A DNA stretch of 64,000 nt from positions 1 to 64,000 of the forward strand of contig JAHQIW010006963.1 in assembly GCA_019055375.1 (NCBI GenBank), given 5' to 3'. Source of the stretch: Parelaphostrongylus tenuis. Its lineage: Eukaryota; Nematoda; Chromadorea; Rhabditida; Metastrongylidae. Of the stretch, positions 24,545 through 35,737 are shown piece after piece (positions within the stretch are counted from its first letter, which is position 1; each line of letters starts with the position of its first letter). The notes beneath the pieces are model-generated. The model did no database searches and was not told the origin of the DNA. It saw only the letters and a program-made list of their open reading frames with translations. The translations under genes were made by a program, and so were the position numbers.

Positions 24545-24755
24545 GACTGGTGGTCGAGCCCATTTCCCCTCAGGTCACGAGACACTAGAGCTAGAGCATT
24601 CCCACTTGAAGGGCGAGATCCTGTCCTAGACAAGTCCCGTAAGAATTTTCCGACCCCGGACGGCTAAGAGGTTTGGTATAGCGTATCAAAGTCACCCGAA
24701 CCACAGTGTGGCCGTGGTGGACATTACTATCACTTCGCCACTCGCTCTAAAACGA
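24545..24755 (-). repeat. tRNA-derived SINE relative
   Basis: The minus strand starts AGAGCGAGTGGCGAAGTGAT (A-box-like), then GGTTCGGGTGA (B-box-like), with a body containing CCGACCCCGGA on the plus strand, similar to the other SINEs. Confidence 0.5.
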
Positions 24756-24768
24756 TGTACCGTTGCCT

Positions 24769-25213
24769 CCTGTTACCTGTCACCTATGGTCCCGCTGATC
24801 GTCGAGTGAATGAAGGGGACACCAGTGAAGCTTCCGCTTATCGCGTCGCGTGCAAAAGTAGCGCAGTGAGTCACTTTTGATATGAAGATTTACATCATAT
24901 CCTTATTCCAGGTTTTTTGTGAAGAAGTTGCACTATCGAGTAGAGTTTTTCATCTGATGCGTTTGACATCTCAAGCAATCCAGTTGAAAAGTGTTCTCGT
25001 TCATCTGCTGTCGTCGCTAAAACGCATCACGTGCTTGGCTCATTTCATCTTCAATAGCCTGCCGTGTAAAACACCGTTCCTGCTTTTTGGTTGGTGTGAG
25101 TTGGAACTTCGGAATCTTTTTCTGATTTACAAGATAGGGGACTTTCCTTACACACTCCCAAATTGTTTAATTGCGCGTTCAAGAACGCGAAATAATCCCC
25201 ATCTTGCTCACGT
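24769..25213 (-). mobile_element. Diverged RTE 3' fragment
   Basis: Colinear with 52811-53220 at nucleotide level: tail (CACCTATGGTCCCGCTGATC), C-terminal region, and the stretch encoding HVMRFN-like sequence, all on the minus strand with many stops. An old, 5'-truncated RTE copy. Confidence 0.7.
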
Positions 25214-25566
25214 CTAATACACATCTTTCCGATTTACATTTTGAACGAAGTTAATCGCTGAATGTAAAAGATGAGTACAAATTTGCATGTTTTCTATGCA
25301 TTTAATTACATCCTGGCTGTTCCTAACCCTTTGGATACAGCGAGGACATGGCGCTAGCCCTCTCGTCGCATGCATCCAGCAGCCTGTAAGGTCAAGTGTT
25401 AATGACTGCGGCCGTTGTGACGAATGTTGTTGGTTCGATACGCGACCATGCCGCTTCGCAGCAGATGTTTTGTGCCATTTCTTGACGTCGATTGATATTG
25501 AAAGTCTAACAATGTGGCTGCTATAGCAAAAAAAAAAGCAGTAGTTAGCAATTCACTTCATAACTA

Positions 25567-25646
25567 TTTTTCGAGGGCGTTTCACGCTCATGGTCTCGAC
25601 GACGCCCCACGCTCATGATCTTTAAGACGCTCCAGCGCTCATGACA
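25567..25646. repeat. Short tandem repeat, three units of about 26 bp
   Basis: Three units share GACG(C/T) and CGCTCATG: near 25570, 25597 and 25624. Diverged between units. Confidence 0.6.
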
Positions 25647-25649
25647 GTC

Positions 25650-26590
25650 CCCTTATACATTCCTCGTTCCCATATCTAATAAGCTGCTCATCACTATACC
25701 TATCATTGAAATCTTTTTGCACATTCATCATTCGCGCGTCTCGTACTTACTTACTGCAGAAGCCTTAGATCGCCCATCACAGTATTTATACTTGCTGCTT
25801 ATCCATTGAACCACGATATCAAATTTATTGTAGTTTTCTTACCATTATCGCCCATGACATTGTGAATGACCATTTTTATCGTTATCGTTGTTATTCTTCG
25901 CCTTTCCCGATGCTGTTATGTATAAGCTCAATTACCCAAGTCTGAGGCCTGATGGGGAAGGTACTTGAAGCCTCGTAAGATTGTTACCTCAAACCTATTG
26001 TAATGAAGGCATGACATTCTAGAGGATTGCGGTACACAAAATTGACAAAATGGCATCCCCATGTCAAGCCTCTCTTTTATGTCGCTAGTAATAACATCAT
26101 AAAAAGGTGGTACTCTGATTATTAGATCTCTAACAGGTTACGAAGAATCCTTATGTACTGAATAGGGGTTCCGTGGATGTCTGAGGCTAGAGCGGTCACA
26201 TGTAACCTTGCGAAACTTTGCTGAGTCTTGTTATGATGTGAATTTGGTTCTTGGTCTTTCTGGACTATGCTTTACCGCATAGAGGCTCTTCGCTCAAAGT
26301 TATCTTAATCCAGATCAGGATGATTTAGATGAAGAGTTTTTAAACTATAGACAGCAAGCAGATCAAGTAGTGGCTGCCGATGTCGTGAAGATAATATGTC
26401 GGATTTCGAGAGGCAGAACTAGCAAAACAATAATTTCACTCTCTTTCATCCCAACAACTGATTAGAGATATAAGTAAATTCCACTGCAAGATAGCTTTCG
26501 GATTTCGTTGTCTAAACTTCACAACTTTCGCTCCTTTTTGCAAGAAATAGAATGTTGCGCGAAAAAGGCAATGACCTGATGTCGTGTAAA
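25650..26590. other. No gene seen
   Basis: No conserved coding frame or repeat was identified with confidence. Confidence 0.3.
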
Positions 26591-26599
26591 ATATTAAAA

Positions 26600-27180
26600 C
26601 ACCAGCGATTGGCTGGACAGAACTCTGGATTTACTAGCATGTAAACCGAATGGAATTTTGACTACCGTGGATGGTTTTGGAAGCCATGACAAACACGGAC
26701 GGACTCTCATCCTGCTCGTTCCATTCTAATCCGTGGCTTCCAATGTAACGCTCATGTGAGATCCAACTTTTGTCTTGAAATCTCCAATGCCTTTGAGAAT
26801 GTGTAGTCTTCACTGAAGATCTTTTCAAGCGCATGCAGAACGCTTTGCTTTTGTGTACGTTATATCTTGATATTGATGCATGAACGACGAAGATGGTCAA
26901 AGCTGGTACTGAACTACATTGTTTCAACCGTAAAGGTTTAGTTCGGGCTGTTAGATATTCGATCAATCTATGTTCATGATCAAACTCGATTTGATGAGAA
27001 TGCCAACGCCGCCAATCTCTCTACCTTCGCTTATTTCGAAAACCAAATCTTCTCCTGTGCCGTAGACAGCGCGAGACAGGTTGTGCCTTCTGCTCTCAGC
27101 CAGGTCGATAACATTATAGCTCGTTCTTCGTGCCAGCCTTATCTAGTCCTCTATGAACGATTCGTAAGCAAGTGTACATA
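26600..27180 (-). mobile_element. RTE 5' fragment: apurinic endonuclease domain
   Basis: The minus strand encodes, with stops and small frameshifts, the N-terminal endonuclease of an RTE element: YNVIDLAESRRHNLSRAVYG, then GGVGILIKSSLIMNID, SVPALTIFVVHAS, SERYIGSHGLEWNEQDE-like sequence and ASKTIHG. These follow the order of the hookworm RTE endonuclease (nicks target DNA for reverse transcription). No reverse transcriptase follows on its 3' side, so it is an internal fragment. Confidence 0.7.
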
Positions 27181-27199
27181 CATTATAGGTATATGTCAT

Positions 27200-28690
27200 C
27201 CTTGATCTGCTCTAAATTTTCTGGCCTAATTTGGCTCTGAGATTTTACTAGCCTCTCCGTATTCGTCCTTCTCAACGTTGTCGTATCGGTGGCTTAGTTT
27301 AGGAAGATGAGGCCTGTTTTCTTGAGTGCTTCGTTTTTCATACATAACGCGTAGGTTTCTGAGCTCTGAACTTGTGTATTACTAGTAGCTTCTGTCTTTC
27401 CGAAAAGGCAAGGAAAAGCTTATTTTTTAAAGGCGATTTTCTGCCGTTTTGGATGCACTTTCCAGCTGCTTCATTACAAGCTTATGGCCAATTTGACTTT
27501 TAGAACAGTGTGTCAAATAAGCGCAGTGGAAACATGGAATCCATTCTCTATATTCACCTGCGTCTCAGGGATGCACATGTTTACTTTTGCTCCGCTTCTG
27601 AATTCACTATCCACCAACCACGTGGGGTTGCGCCACATGCACCCGCGCTTAGTCGAGCTGAGATCTTATGAGAGACATCCTGGACAAAGTACTACAGAAG
27701 CAAATTTTACATACTTTTGGAATGATACATTTCCTGTATAATACTGCCATAGTTTAATTATTTACTTCTTATTCAATATAAGTGCCACAAAGTCTATGAT
27801 CAATATAGCAAGTGATATGGAAAAAACACTGCAAACAAATCTTGATGAGCACCAACAAGAACTAACCATTAGCCGATTCACGAACGGCGACAGCTTCACT
27901 GAGATTATATGAAGAGTCTAATGAGGAATTGACACATCCTAGCGACTCTGAAAATTAAAAAACGAAGTGAGGATTGAGGAACGTCATTGTTAGAGGCTTC
28001 AAATGTAGATTATATTCAATAATACAATACACTAGAGCAAAGATAAAAATTGTTTGCATATGGCTTCTCACCCACATTGTCAGTTAGTCCCCATTACAGC
28101 AGAAACTCAGGCGATTTGCCATTAACTTTGAGAACTATTTCCAAGTTGTGTGGCAGTGTTGAAACAAGTTAAAATCCTTCATACTGATTTTTTGCTTCAA
28201 AACGAAAGCCTTCTTCAGTGTCTTCAAATGTTTCAAATCACAAAAGATAGTGTAGAGATTCTGAAGCGGATAAATTGTTATCTAGAAAAGGTATAAGAGA
28301 CAGTCGAAGTGTTTATTGCTCACACAGAAAACTATTGGGAATCTCAACTGAATAATAATAAACCACCAAGAACTCCATGGAAATGAAAATAAACAAACAA
28401 ATTTTAATGAGAATAGGAACAAGAAAATCATGTATAGATTCATATGCATGGCACATTTGTTAGGAGTTGACAAATGTCGAAAACCTTACCTTTATATCTT
28501 TTCTATACATTGAACGAAATATCGTAAAAACATTTTCAGTTTCAAAATTTTTGGTCAACACGTTTCTCAAAAATAAGGTGAGCGAAACGTTGAAAATGAC
28601 TTGCATGATTCAAGAAATAAACGAAAGAAGTCTTGAAGAAAATCAGAAAGCCCAATAGCACTGCTAGAAACCGACTTATTTTCGATATTA
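27200..28690. other. No gene firmly recognised
   Basis: A plus-strand frame at 27484-27741 and a possible exon at about 28539-28576 (TTTTCAG to GTGAGC) were seen but have no recognisable homology. Confidence 0.3.
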
Positions 28691-28692
28691 GC

Positions 28693-29005
28693 ATGATAAA
28701 CAGTATTTCATATGAAGTACGCTACAATGCCTTGTGGTGGTTGCTGAAGTTTTGACATTATCGCCCCTTCCATATTCGCAATAATTTCAAACGAGTTTTC
28801 AAATTCTGTTACATTTTTTACGATTCCGTTGTCTTCATAATCACACAGAGATAAGGCAATTGGACAGAACAATTCCTCCCAACGGTTCGGAGTCACCGTC
28901 TCTTCCAGAGCCTTTCCTATGATGAGTGTAGTTTTGTAATTTTCCTATTTGCGGATAGAGGTTGTCAACAGACGATTATTCAGTACAAAATATACAGTTG
29001 CAATA
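28693..29005 (-). pseudogene. Unrecognised coding remnant
   Basis: One minus-strand frame is open for roughly 100 codons except a single TAG near its middle. It reads LKAQAIATVYFVLNNRLLTT, (stop), GKALEETVTPNRWEELFCPI, then a region ending PPQGIVAYFI before a TGA at about 28708. Composition is protein-like (acidic and hydrophobic alternation, conserved-looking W). No family was recognised. It could be a last exon or a transposon remnant. Confidence 0.3.
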
Positions 29006-29504
29006 GCTTGCGCCTTTAGGCGGTCTCACCTAATTTAGAGCCTGAAAGAGTTAAATTGAGGTGCAATCTAATCACTTGAAGACTATCATAACCAAGCAGG
29101 TGAAACTTCATACGTGAGTGCGAGATCGCATGGTAATCAGTTTCAATCATTAGGTACATAAATATAACTCCGCCGTTTTTGCTGTAATTAGTTAAATATA
29201 TGCAAAATCCTTTTCTTGTTTGAAAGTGCGTTAAAGACGATATTTATTTATGTTTCTCATATACAAAATGCTTTATATGATGGTTTCATCGGACTTTGAA
29301 GATATCAACTTTTTTACCCAAAAGGGCCACTTTTTAAATTTGATAATTTGTAATTTGAATTTGGTAATTATAAGTGGCACCCCAATCAATTGGCATGACC
29401 TCGGTATCGTCCATTTGCGTATTTTTGAACATTTAAGTGTACAACTTGCCGTTTATTCCGAGTGTTTTATCTAGACCACGTTCAAGTTCAAACGGATCTC
29501 ATAA

Positions 29505-29690
29505 TAATTATTTGAGCCAACATGTCATGTGGTCTGTTATGGCCCTTGTACAGGCCGATGGACGTGTTTCGGCCCGGCAGCATCGTCAGTCATGCAGGTC
29601 CTTCGTCTTTAGCCAATCCTCCCGCGGCCTCTACATCTTTCCATAAAGAGATCATGACATGTTGGCTCAAATAATGATTAGAGATAAATA
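29505..29690 (-). repeat. Class A ribozyme-type repeat with GAGCCAACATGTCATG ends
   Basis: Bounded by ATTATTTGAGCCAACATG and its reverse complement at 29660-29682. Inside, on the minus strand, are CTGACGA (29583-29589 complement), GGGCC, GAAACACGT and CATCGGCC. This is a decayed class A hammerhead, with helix II and the GTGTA cleavage site altered. Confidence 0.55.
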
Positions 29691-29749
29691 TCGTAACAAT
29701 TCAAAAGCTCGACTTTATATAAACCTCGGCATAATTAGTTGTCAAATGA

Positions 29750-30215
29750 AAATCAAGAAACTTTTCTTGATTAGCTGGCGCGAGGTTGGTAAATTAGTCG
29801 TAGAAATTCGGCTGACGTTTCGGCGACCCGCCTTCTTCAGAGCTTGGGTGTATGTAGTATTAGTCTATTTGAATGATTCAGATGGTCTTATTTATACGCT
29901 GCCTAGATCAGGTTAAAAGATTAAACGCAGAAAGGGCGCGAGATCTCGCGTGATCTTTCGGGTTCATTTCGGGGTTTTAAGCGTTTTTTAAAATGCCTCA
30001 AAAGTTTTGCGCGTGGACGTTTTTGATTCCTGCGCTAGGATTGTGACACTCACATCAAAATCCTTGTTGTTGTGTTTTTGTGCCCTATGTAGACCTAAAA
30101 ATTTGGTTTTATCTAATTTAGAGTTACTATCTAGATGTTCTTTTGTGCGGATGAAAAGTGGTCTACCCGTTTCGCCTATATATTCCTTCCCGCATGTTTT
30201 ACATTTGCATTGGAT
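29750..30215 (-). mobile_element. Penelope-like element, 5'-truncated: GIY-YIG endonuclease and ribozyme tail
   Basis: The minus strand reads CKCKTCGKEYIGETGRPLFI and RTKEHLDSNSKLDKTKF, then LGLHRAQKHNNKDFDVSVTI and ESKTSTRKTFEAF. This is the C-terminal GIY-YIG nuclease (YIG motif and catalytic Arg in GRPL) of Penelope-like retroelements. After the coding end, 29755-29915 carries the repeat with a class B hammerhead motif at 29810-29844. The 5' truncation point is near 30215, where it meets an opposite copy. GIY-YIG nuclease cuts the target during insertion; this fragment lacks the reverse transcriptase. Confidence 0.85.
29810..29844 (-). ncRNA. Hammerhead-like ribozyme (class B), minus copy
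   Basis: Same layout as 30372-30406, with helix II GGCG / CGCC around GGT. Helix I has one outer mismatch (AGCT against AGCC). It is the sense-strand copy in the 3' tail of the truncated Penelope-like element. Confidence 0.6.
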
Positions 30216-30480
30216 AAACGCCCAAAATCCCGAAATGAACCGGAAGGACGAGTGTGTCACCATCACAAGAGATCTCGCGCCTTTTCTTCGTTTGATGTTC
30301 TAACCTGACCTAGGCAGCATATGAATAAGACCATCCGAATCATTCAAATAGACTAATACTACATACGCCCAGGCTCTGAAGAAGGCGGGTCGCCGAAACG
30401 TCAGCCAAATTTCTACGACTAATTTACCAATCGCGCGTCAGCTAATCAAGATAAGTTTTCTCGATTCTCATATAACAACT
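30215..30480 (+). mobile_element. Penelope-like element end, opposite orientation
   Basis: The plus strand reads NPEMNRKDECVTITRDLAPF and then a stop, the conserved C-terminus of nematode Penelope-like proteins. The same repeat as 29755-29915 follows in inverted orientation (30300-30465), with a class B hammerhead at 30372-30406. It is therefore a second 5'-truncated copy fused head to head with the first. Confidence 0.8.
30372..30406 (+). ncRNA. Hammerhead-like ribozyme (class B)
   Basis: GGCT (helix I), CTGAAGA core, A, helix II GGCG with loop GGT and CGCC, GAAA, minimal helix III AC/GU, cleavage-site C at 30402, AGCC closing helix I. Core bases are intact. One extra A precedes helix II, and helix III has no loop, so activity would need a dimer or helper contacts. 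Confidence 0.65.
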
Positions 30481-30539
30481 AATAGAGATATATATCTGAG
30501 TGTGGTATTAATAAAACACTCGAAATCAGCGGCATATTA

Positions 30540-30775
30540 TTTCAAAAATGCCAGCCAAGAGCAATTGAGTGTTGAAAACTGTCGATCTTGCGATTTTTCA
30601 CTTGACGGCTATTGTGTAAATCGTTCGTCGTCATTTACCACTTCATAGGAGACTGTAGGGGCCCCTGAGAGGATTGGCTAAAGGCGAAGAGCCTGACCGA
30701 CTGATGATACTGCAAGGCCGAAACACGTGTATCAGGCTGTATAAGAGCCCATAACAGGCCACATGACTGCTTATT
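30540..30775 (+). repeat. Class A repeat with decayed hammerhead
   Basis: Contains CCAGCCAAGAGCAATTGAGT, GGATTGGCTAAAGGCGAAGA, CTGATGA at 30701-30707, GCCGAAACACGTGTATCAGG and TAAGAGCCC. This order is shared with 53.9-54.4 kb. Helix II is mispaired here, so the ribozyme is probably dead. Confidence 0.6.
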
Positions 30776-30777
30776 CT

Positions 30778-31010
30778 TGTTTCAAGATGGAGCTTGCTTC
30801 AAACTCTATTTTTCCTGTGCGCCGCTTCACTAACATTTTCATCTACTCGCCATTCCCGCATGAGAAGCAAGTGAATTTGTTCCTAAGAGCTTCATCTTCG
30901 AGCAAATATAGACAAGTTGTACACCAAAATGTTCGTAAGGAAATGCACTTTTGGAATGATACCAAAATCAAGCATTTTCACTCTTTTTAGGTTAATAAAT
31001 CTGCAAAGTA
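30778..31010. repeat. Diverged relative of the long-arm transposon
   Basis: AAGATGGAGCTTGCTTCAAA and then CAAATATAGACAAGTTGTAC match the inner region of the 4638-6254 element and the 23.4-kb copy. Confidence 0.55.
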
Positions 31011-31624
31011 AAGTTCTCGTAAGTAACATTGTTTGGGCACAAAAATCGTTATCTTCGAAGTCCTATGAAAGCATCGTACAAAATATTTTGTATACAGAAA
31101 ACACATAAATCAATAGCTTCAAATGCACTTCCAAGCAGAAAGGAACTTGCATATCCTTGCTTTCAATATTATATCACCGAAAAAGAGAAACGATGGAGTC
31201 ATAATTGTACGCCTAATAAATACCCACTGTCTGCTGTCTTGCGCTCCGCTACTCAATATGTAGACCAGACGCTCTGAGTCTTGCATGGTCAAGACATGTG
31301 TCAGTTTCTGATACACAACAATCGATTTAAAATGATGCGAAATCACGCGTGGTGACTATCTGCGATTCATGTTTGAATTTCCGGTAGGTACAAATTGTTT
31401 TAAAAATTTCGCGCACTGTTTTACGCTTCTGTGCGGAAATGGTTATTTCTATTGCAACCTCTTCCCGTTAACTGTCTGTGACTATGGGTCTAGATGGATA
31501 TTTTGATTAGCTTTGGTGACTTGGGTAAAGAAAGGTATTTTGATCAGTTTTGGTTTTGCCGAGTGCATAACATGTCCTAATGTAAACCGGTGAATTCATT
31601 TGTATGGGTGTACCTTATCACGCT

Positions 31625-31900
31625 GAATACGACATTGACATTTCGCTTGGCACGTGACGCAGTCGTCAGTTGGGATGAAGGGCGTATTTTGATGGCAATG
31701 TGGTTGTTTTTTTACTATAATTTAGCTTTTTTTATCGCCACTAAGAGAAAACTTATGGTCAGTAAATGATGACATATGATAGAAGAGCTCTCAATAAAGG
31801 CTTGGTAGTAAAAACAACGTGAATACTTCCTTGAAAACTTTGCTTTTTTTGAGAGGTAAGCATTAGAAGCGAGGCGACTACAAAAAATGATTATATCTCT
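31625..31900. repeat. Dispersed repeat, related to 4.1-4.35 kb
   Basis: Ordered but diverged similarity to 4105-4345; unclassified. Confidence 0.3.
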
Positions 31901-31979
31901 TGAAAACCTTAATTTACTAATCAGATCTCTTATTTTCATTGTAGTGCAGCGAACGATGCGTGAAGTTCATGTGTGTGGT

Positions 31980-32160
31980 CCGCAACGAGTCAATTAATAT
32001 TTCGCAAAGCGTGTGGCAGCGAATACATCGGCGAAACGAATAGGCCACTCTATGTCTGTGAAGAAGAACACGTAGTCAGCAAAGCTGAAGCTAGTACAAA
32101 GACTTCACTAGGCGCGCATAGGACACAGACACATGACGGGGCGACTTTGAAGTAGCAATA
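31980..32160 (+). pseudogene. Penelope-like GIY-YIG endonuclease fragment
   Basis: The plus strand reads ACGSEYIGETNRPLYVCEEE and then a SLGAHRTQTHDG region, aligning with the GIY-YIG core of the 30-kb copy but clearly a different family. The frame breaks after 32155 and no ribozyme follows. Inactive. Confidence 0.7.
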
Positions 32161-32394
32161 ATCTACCTCGTAGAGAAACGTAAGGCCTCTTACTTACTTG
32201 AATACTTGAACGATCCGTCTTCACAAATTGTGTGGGCTCCTGCATATTTTCCATTCTCTTCTTCTCTTCGCCATTGCCGTCCATGGTGGGTGGTTTGATT
32301 CGAGCTTGGCATTTCATACCATGATGTATAAAACATCGGCAGCTACGAGTACAGTAGATTAAATCTTCTTACGAACACGCCCACCCAACGTGTG

Positions 32395-34310
32395 AGTGCT
32401 GAGTAAATTTCAGAAGATATCGGTTATCCCTGGACACGGGTGTATTCTCGTGGAGCTCCTTCTGTAGCTCGTTTCGTCCATCTGTCCGCTGATCTTCTTA
32501 CTATGATATCGGTCTATTGTAGTTCGTTATCGATGTGTATTCTTCTGGATCGCGAAGGTGAGATAGGCCTAGGAAATCTAAGCTGTGCAGGCCGGTTAGA
32601 TGTTGTGAGTGCTGAGTAAATCTTAGAAGATATCGTTAGGGGCTCTGTGAGTTGTTCACAACAGTCTTAACCTAGTAGATCTATCAGCTAACGTCCTTGC
32701 TGCACAGCAGAGTGCTGAGAGGACTGTTGAGTCGACAAGGTTAATGCGTAGTTTTGTGTCCGTTATTTGATCAAGCTTCTTTGAAAGGCTCACTTGCAAC
32801 CTATGTTGCTTTCTTCCTTCAGTTAAGTTCCTTTTTCAAGTTGTTCTCCACATTTTATCAACTCCTAAGATACATGTAGGAGGCGGTCTCCGTAAGCGGG
32901 AAAATCATTCAATTCGATTTGCTCACCGTTGCACCATTCATTGGTTTTTCATGAACTGGGTTTTCACTCAATTTATGCGTAGTTCGATCTTATTTTTTCC
33001 TTCGTTAAGCTCCTTGAAAACGTCCCTGCTTTACTAGAGCTTTTTGAGAGTATGACGATGTCATCCGCCAAGCGAAGGTGTTGGGAATTTCCAATCAAAG
33101 TGTGTGCCCTTCTCGTCCCAATTGAGTGACTTCATTATCCACCAGTGCGGTGGTGAATAGCTTTGGCGATATTTTATTGCTTTGTCAAGCTCCATTTCTA
33201 ATTGGTATGCTGAGAAGTCGATGAAAAATTGTATTTTGGTGGTAAAGTTCCAAGAGAAGTCTGATGGAGTTCCCAGCGCTGACGGAAGTTCGTTCATTTC
33301 GACGCTATCAAATGTTTCTGCACAGTTGTTATAAGTTAGAATCAAGGATATGTTGTATTTCCGGCAGATTTCAATGACACGATCTTGATGTAGTCCATCC
33401 AGCAAAACCCCTGTCGAAATCCTGCTTGCTCAAATGGCCGCACCCCTTCTAGAGTTCTTGATGTGCGTCAAAGAATAATAGCAAATCGGGCGGTAGTACG
33501 AATATGCATCAAGTCACCTTTTTTGTGTAGGATGACAATGCTCGAAATCTCCCAGTGGTCTGGGATTCCTTTTGAAGGTTATATGTCATATGTGCAGCTA
33601 ATATATGCAGATCATAGCTTCTAGCTCTCAGGAAGTCAGCAATGATGTTAGTTTATTCCGGAAGGCTACGTCTTTTTCATGTTCTCTATCGCAACGCAAG
33701 CGTCAGACGGTAGAATTTTGCGCGGTTTTCCCCTAGTGGGGATTCGGGATCCGAGATGGAGATGGAAGAGCGGAGAAGGTTAGCGCAGAATTCTTCCGTT
33801 ATCAGTTGCACATTATGATGAAAAAATTCACTGATCCCATCTCCGCCTATCTACGCCGATGGTGGAACACTATAATCACTCGGGTTCCAGTGGGACTTCT
33901 TTAGACTAGATCTCTTTGTGCTGTTTCCAACAATATACCCTGTCTATACGAATGTGATCCTCTTACAAAGCGCTTCTACAGTTGACATTTACTAGTGTCT
34001 CATCAGGATCAAGCCTCAACTTTCTTCTTTTTCGAGCAACTCCTTCGTGGTTGTGGTGATGCGGTATAATTTTCTTGATTGGGTGACTGAAGACAACTCG
34101 ACACAACTCTCAAATCCTTCGACAAGTAGCTCGTAGTCTTTGGTCGAATCATCTCTGATCTGACAGTCATGGTTTAATAGGTTTTCGTTTACCGTAGAAA
34201 GTAAAACCTCAGCGCTTCGAATTCTCGAAGCTCCTTGAGTCCATACCGAAACTGTGTCATATCTTAGAACGATTTTGTGAATCTGAGACAGGCACATAAC
34301 TCGCATTTCA
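32395..34310 (-). mobile_element. Long decayed RTE retrotransposon
   Basis: Read 3' to 5' along the plus strand, the minus strand gives consecutive RTE landmarks. At 34016-34130: YELLVEGFESC and TTTKELLEKEES (between endonuclease and RT). At about 33480-33720: IADFLRARSYDLH, LAAHMTYNLQKE, SSYTKK (RT N-terminus). At 33061-33405: RVIEICRKYNISLILTYNNC, FDSVEMNE, FTTKIQFF, WWIMKSLNWDEKG (RT palm). At 32640-32780: LVDSTVLSALCCAARTLAD (after RT). At about 32400-32560: KKISGQMDET with TRIHP (C-terminus). Stops and frameshifts throughout. The catalytic FADD block is not intact. The same family contributes the 3' piece at 34320-34690. Confidence 0.8.
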
Positions 34311-34319
34311 TATTCGTTA

Positions 34320-34700
34320 CAGGTAGTCTACATGTACGTATTGCTGGATGCGCAGATCGAAACACAGATGGGCCGATCATATAGTAAGATGATTAGACGG
34401 CAGATGGACGAAACGAATTGCAGAGTGGACACCACGAGAATACACCCGTTCGCGAGAACGACCACCTACACGTTGGGCGGATGGGTTCGTTAGAAGAATT
34501 AATCAGCTGTAATCATATCTGTATTCGCATCAGCTGTATCCGTACCTGCCGATATTCTACAGATCACGGTATGAAACTCGTACCAGTGGCCATGCACGAA
34601 TGAAACCACGGCCATGGACGATAATCGCGAGAAGACGAGACGAATGGGCGATGTACTGGAGTCCGCACAATTCATTAAGACGGACTGTCCAAGTATCCAA
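34320..34700 (+). mobile_element. RTE C-terminal fragment, opposite strand
   Basis: The plus strand encodes, in shifting frames, RRQMDET, RIHPFARTTTYTLGGW and RPWTIIARRRDEWAMYWSPH, the C-terminal region of the same RTE family as 32395-34310. It abuts that element's 5' side in the opposite orientation. Confidence 0.7.
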
Positions 34701-34860
34701 GTTAGTAAGTCTTATATTGATAAATGGACCGCAGAACAACGAAGCAGTGAGTATTGAAGAGCTGATTACTATGCGATATAACATCTACGTACTAAATTTC
34801 ATATGTTTGGTTATGAAAAGGGTTGAACTGAGCAGACAGCACGTCAATTTGACTCTTCCA

Positions 34861-34896
34861 GGCTCTGATGTAAGCGAAACCGCCGAAACGTAAGTC
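34861..34896 (+). ncRNA. Degenerate hammerhead-like motif
   Basis: GGCTCTGATGT, a GCG/CGC hairpin, GCCGAAACGTAAGTC. Resembles class B with a damaged core (TGT in place of TGA). Similar degenerate motifs lie at 39568 and 43984. Confidence 0.3.
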
Positions 34897-34999
34897 TTTG
34901 CACCAATCTACATTTATACTATACCACATAAGTCGTCTGTTGAGAACCTTGTGTCTGGTGGATAAAAAAGTACGGAATTATTCGCAATGGCGAGGCGGA

Positions 35000-35640
35000 T
35001 TGATAGTCAATGCCAGGATGTGTGAAGTTTTGATAATCGCATCAAGTATAATATTAGCATCGTTTTTACGAGGATCAATTGACTAGCTCTGCAAGTTGTC
35101 ATCTCCATATACAGGAGATTTCTTCAGCGGTTACTTTACATGTAAAATTTTCTGTTTTCACTTATGAATCCAATCCATCCTTCCGTAGTGTTTATCATAT
35201 TACTTTACATATAGAGAATAAACCCTAGTTTAGATAAGCTTAACATGGACGATTAATATGCAGACCTACTGCTAATACACGATATTGATTGATGCTAATG
35301 TTTGAGCCTATGACGAAGGTGAAACAGTGGAAGTGAAGTCGTTGAGTACCCACAAGCTCTTGATTAGATTCGCACAAAACCACAGAGTTCCCGTTTCTCA
35401 GGTATTGCAAAATTAGTGCTATACTTGTCTAAGATGAGCTCGTTCCCTCAAATTTACAGGAAGTGTCGATCTACGATGATGATATGGGTATGACATAGTG
35501 TCTGAGTCTTTTACAGCCGATGGCACACGATTGTCATCATTTTTATAGATATTGCTCTTCATTCGATTGTTATTTTGAAATCTCGTTTTGAAACTTCGAT
35601 ATATCCTCAAGGCTGATCAACAATTTGCGTTTTTTGACCT
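35000..35640. other. No gene seen
   Basis: AT-rich; short open frames without recognisable domains. Confidence 0.3.
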
Positions 35641-35683
35641 TATTATTCTGGGCCTCTCTTCATACTACGTAGGGTTGCCTGGT

Positions 35684-35737
35684 GGGGCGTGTGGCTCTGA
35701 TGAGCCGGACGAGTCCGCGGAAACGTACATAAGCCCC
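35684..35737 (+). ncRNA. Hammerhead-like motif (class E), partly degenerate
   Basis: GGGGC ... GCCCC closes an outer helix I (35684-35688 with 35733-35737). The core CTGATGA is at 35697-35703 and GAAA at 35720-35723, with a CGGA/TCCG helix II hairpin (loop CGAG) between them. The two base pairs next to the core in helix II are mismatched and helix III is only AC/GT, so it may be a decayed copy. Confidence 0.45.

Noticed and set aside
28539..28576. Possible plus-strand exon between TTTTCAG and GTGAGC
   Set aside because: Splice-like ends but no conserved protein content or neighbouring exon.
33990..34012. CTGATGAG on the minus strand (hammerhead-like start)
   Set aside because: No GAAA box or helix II follows at the proper distance.
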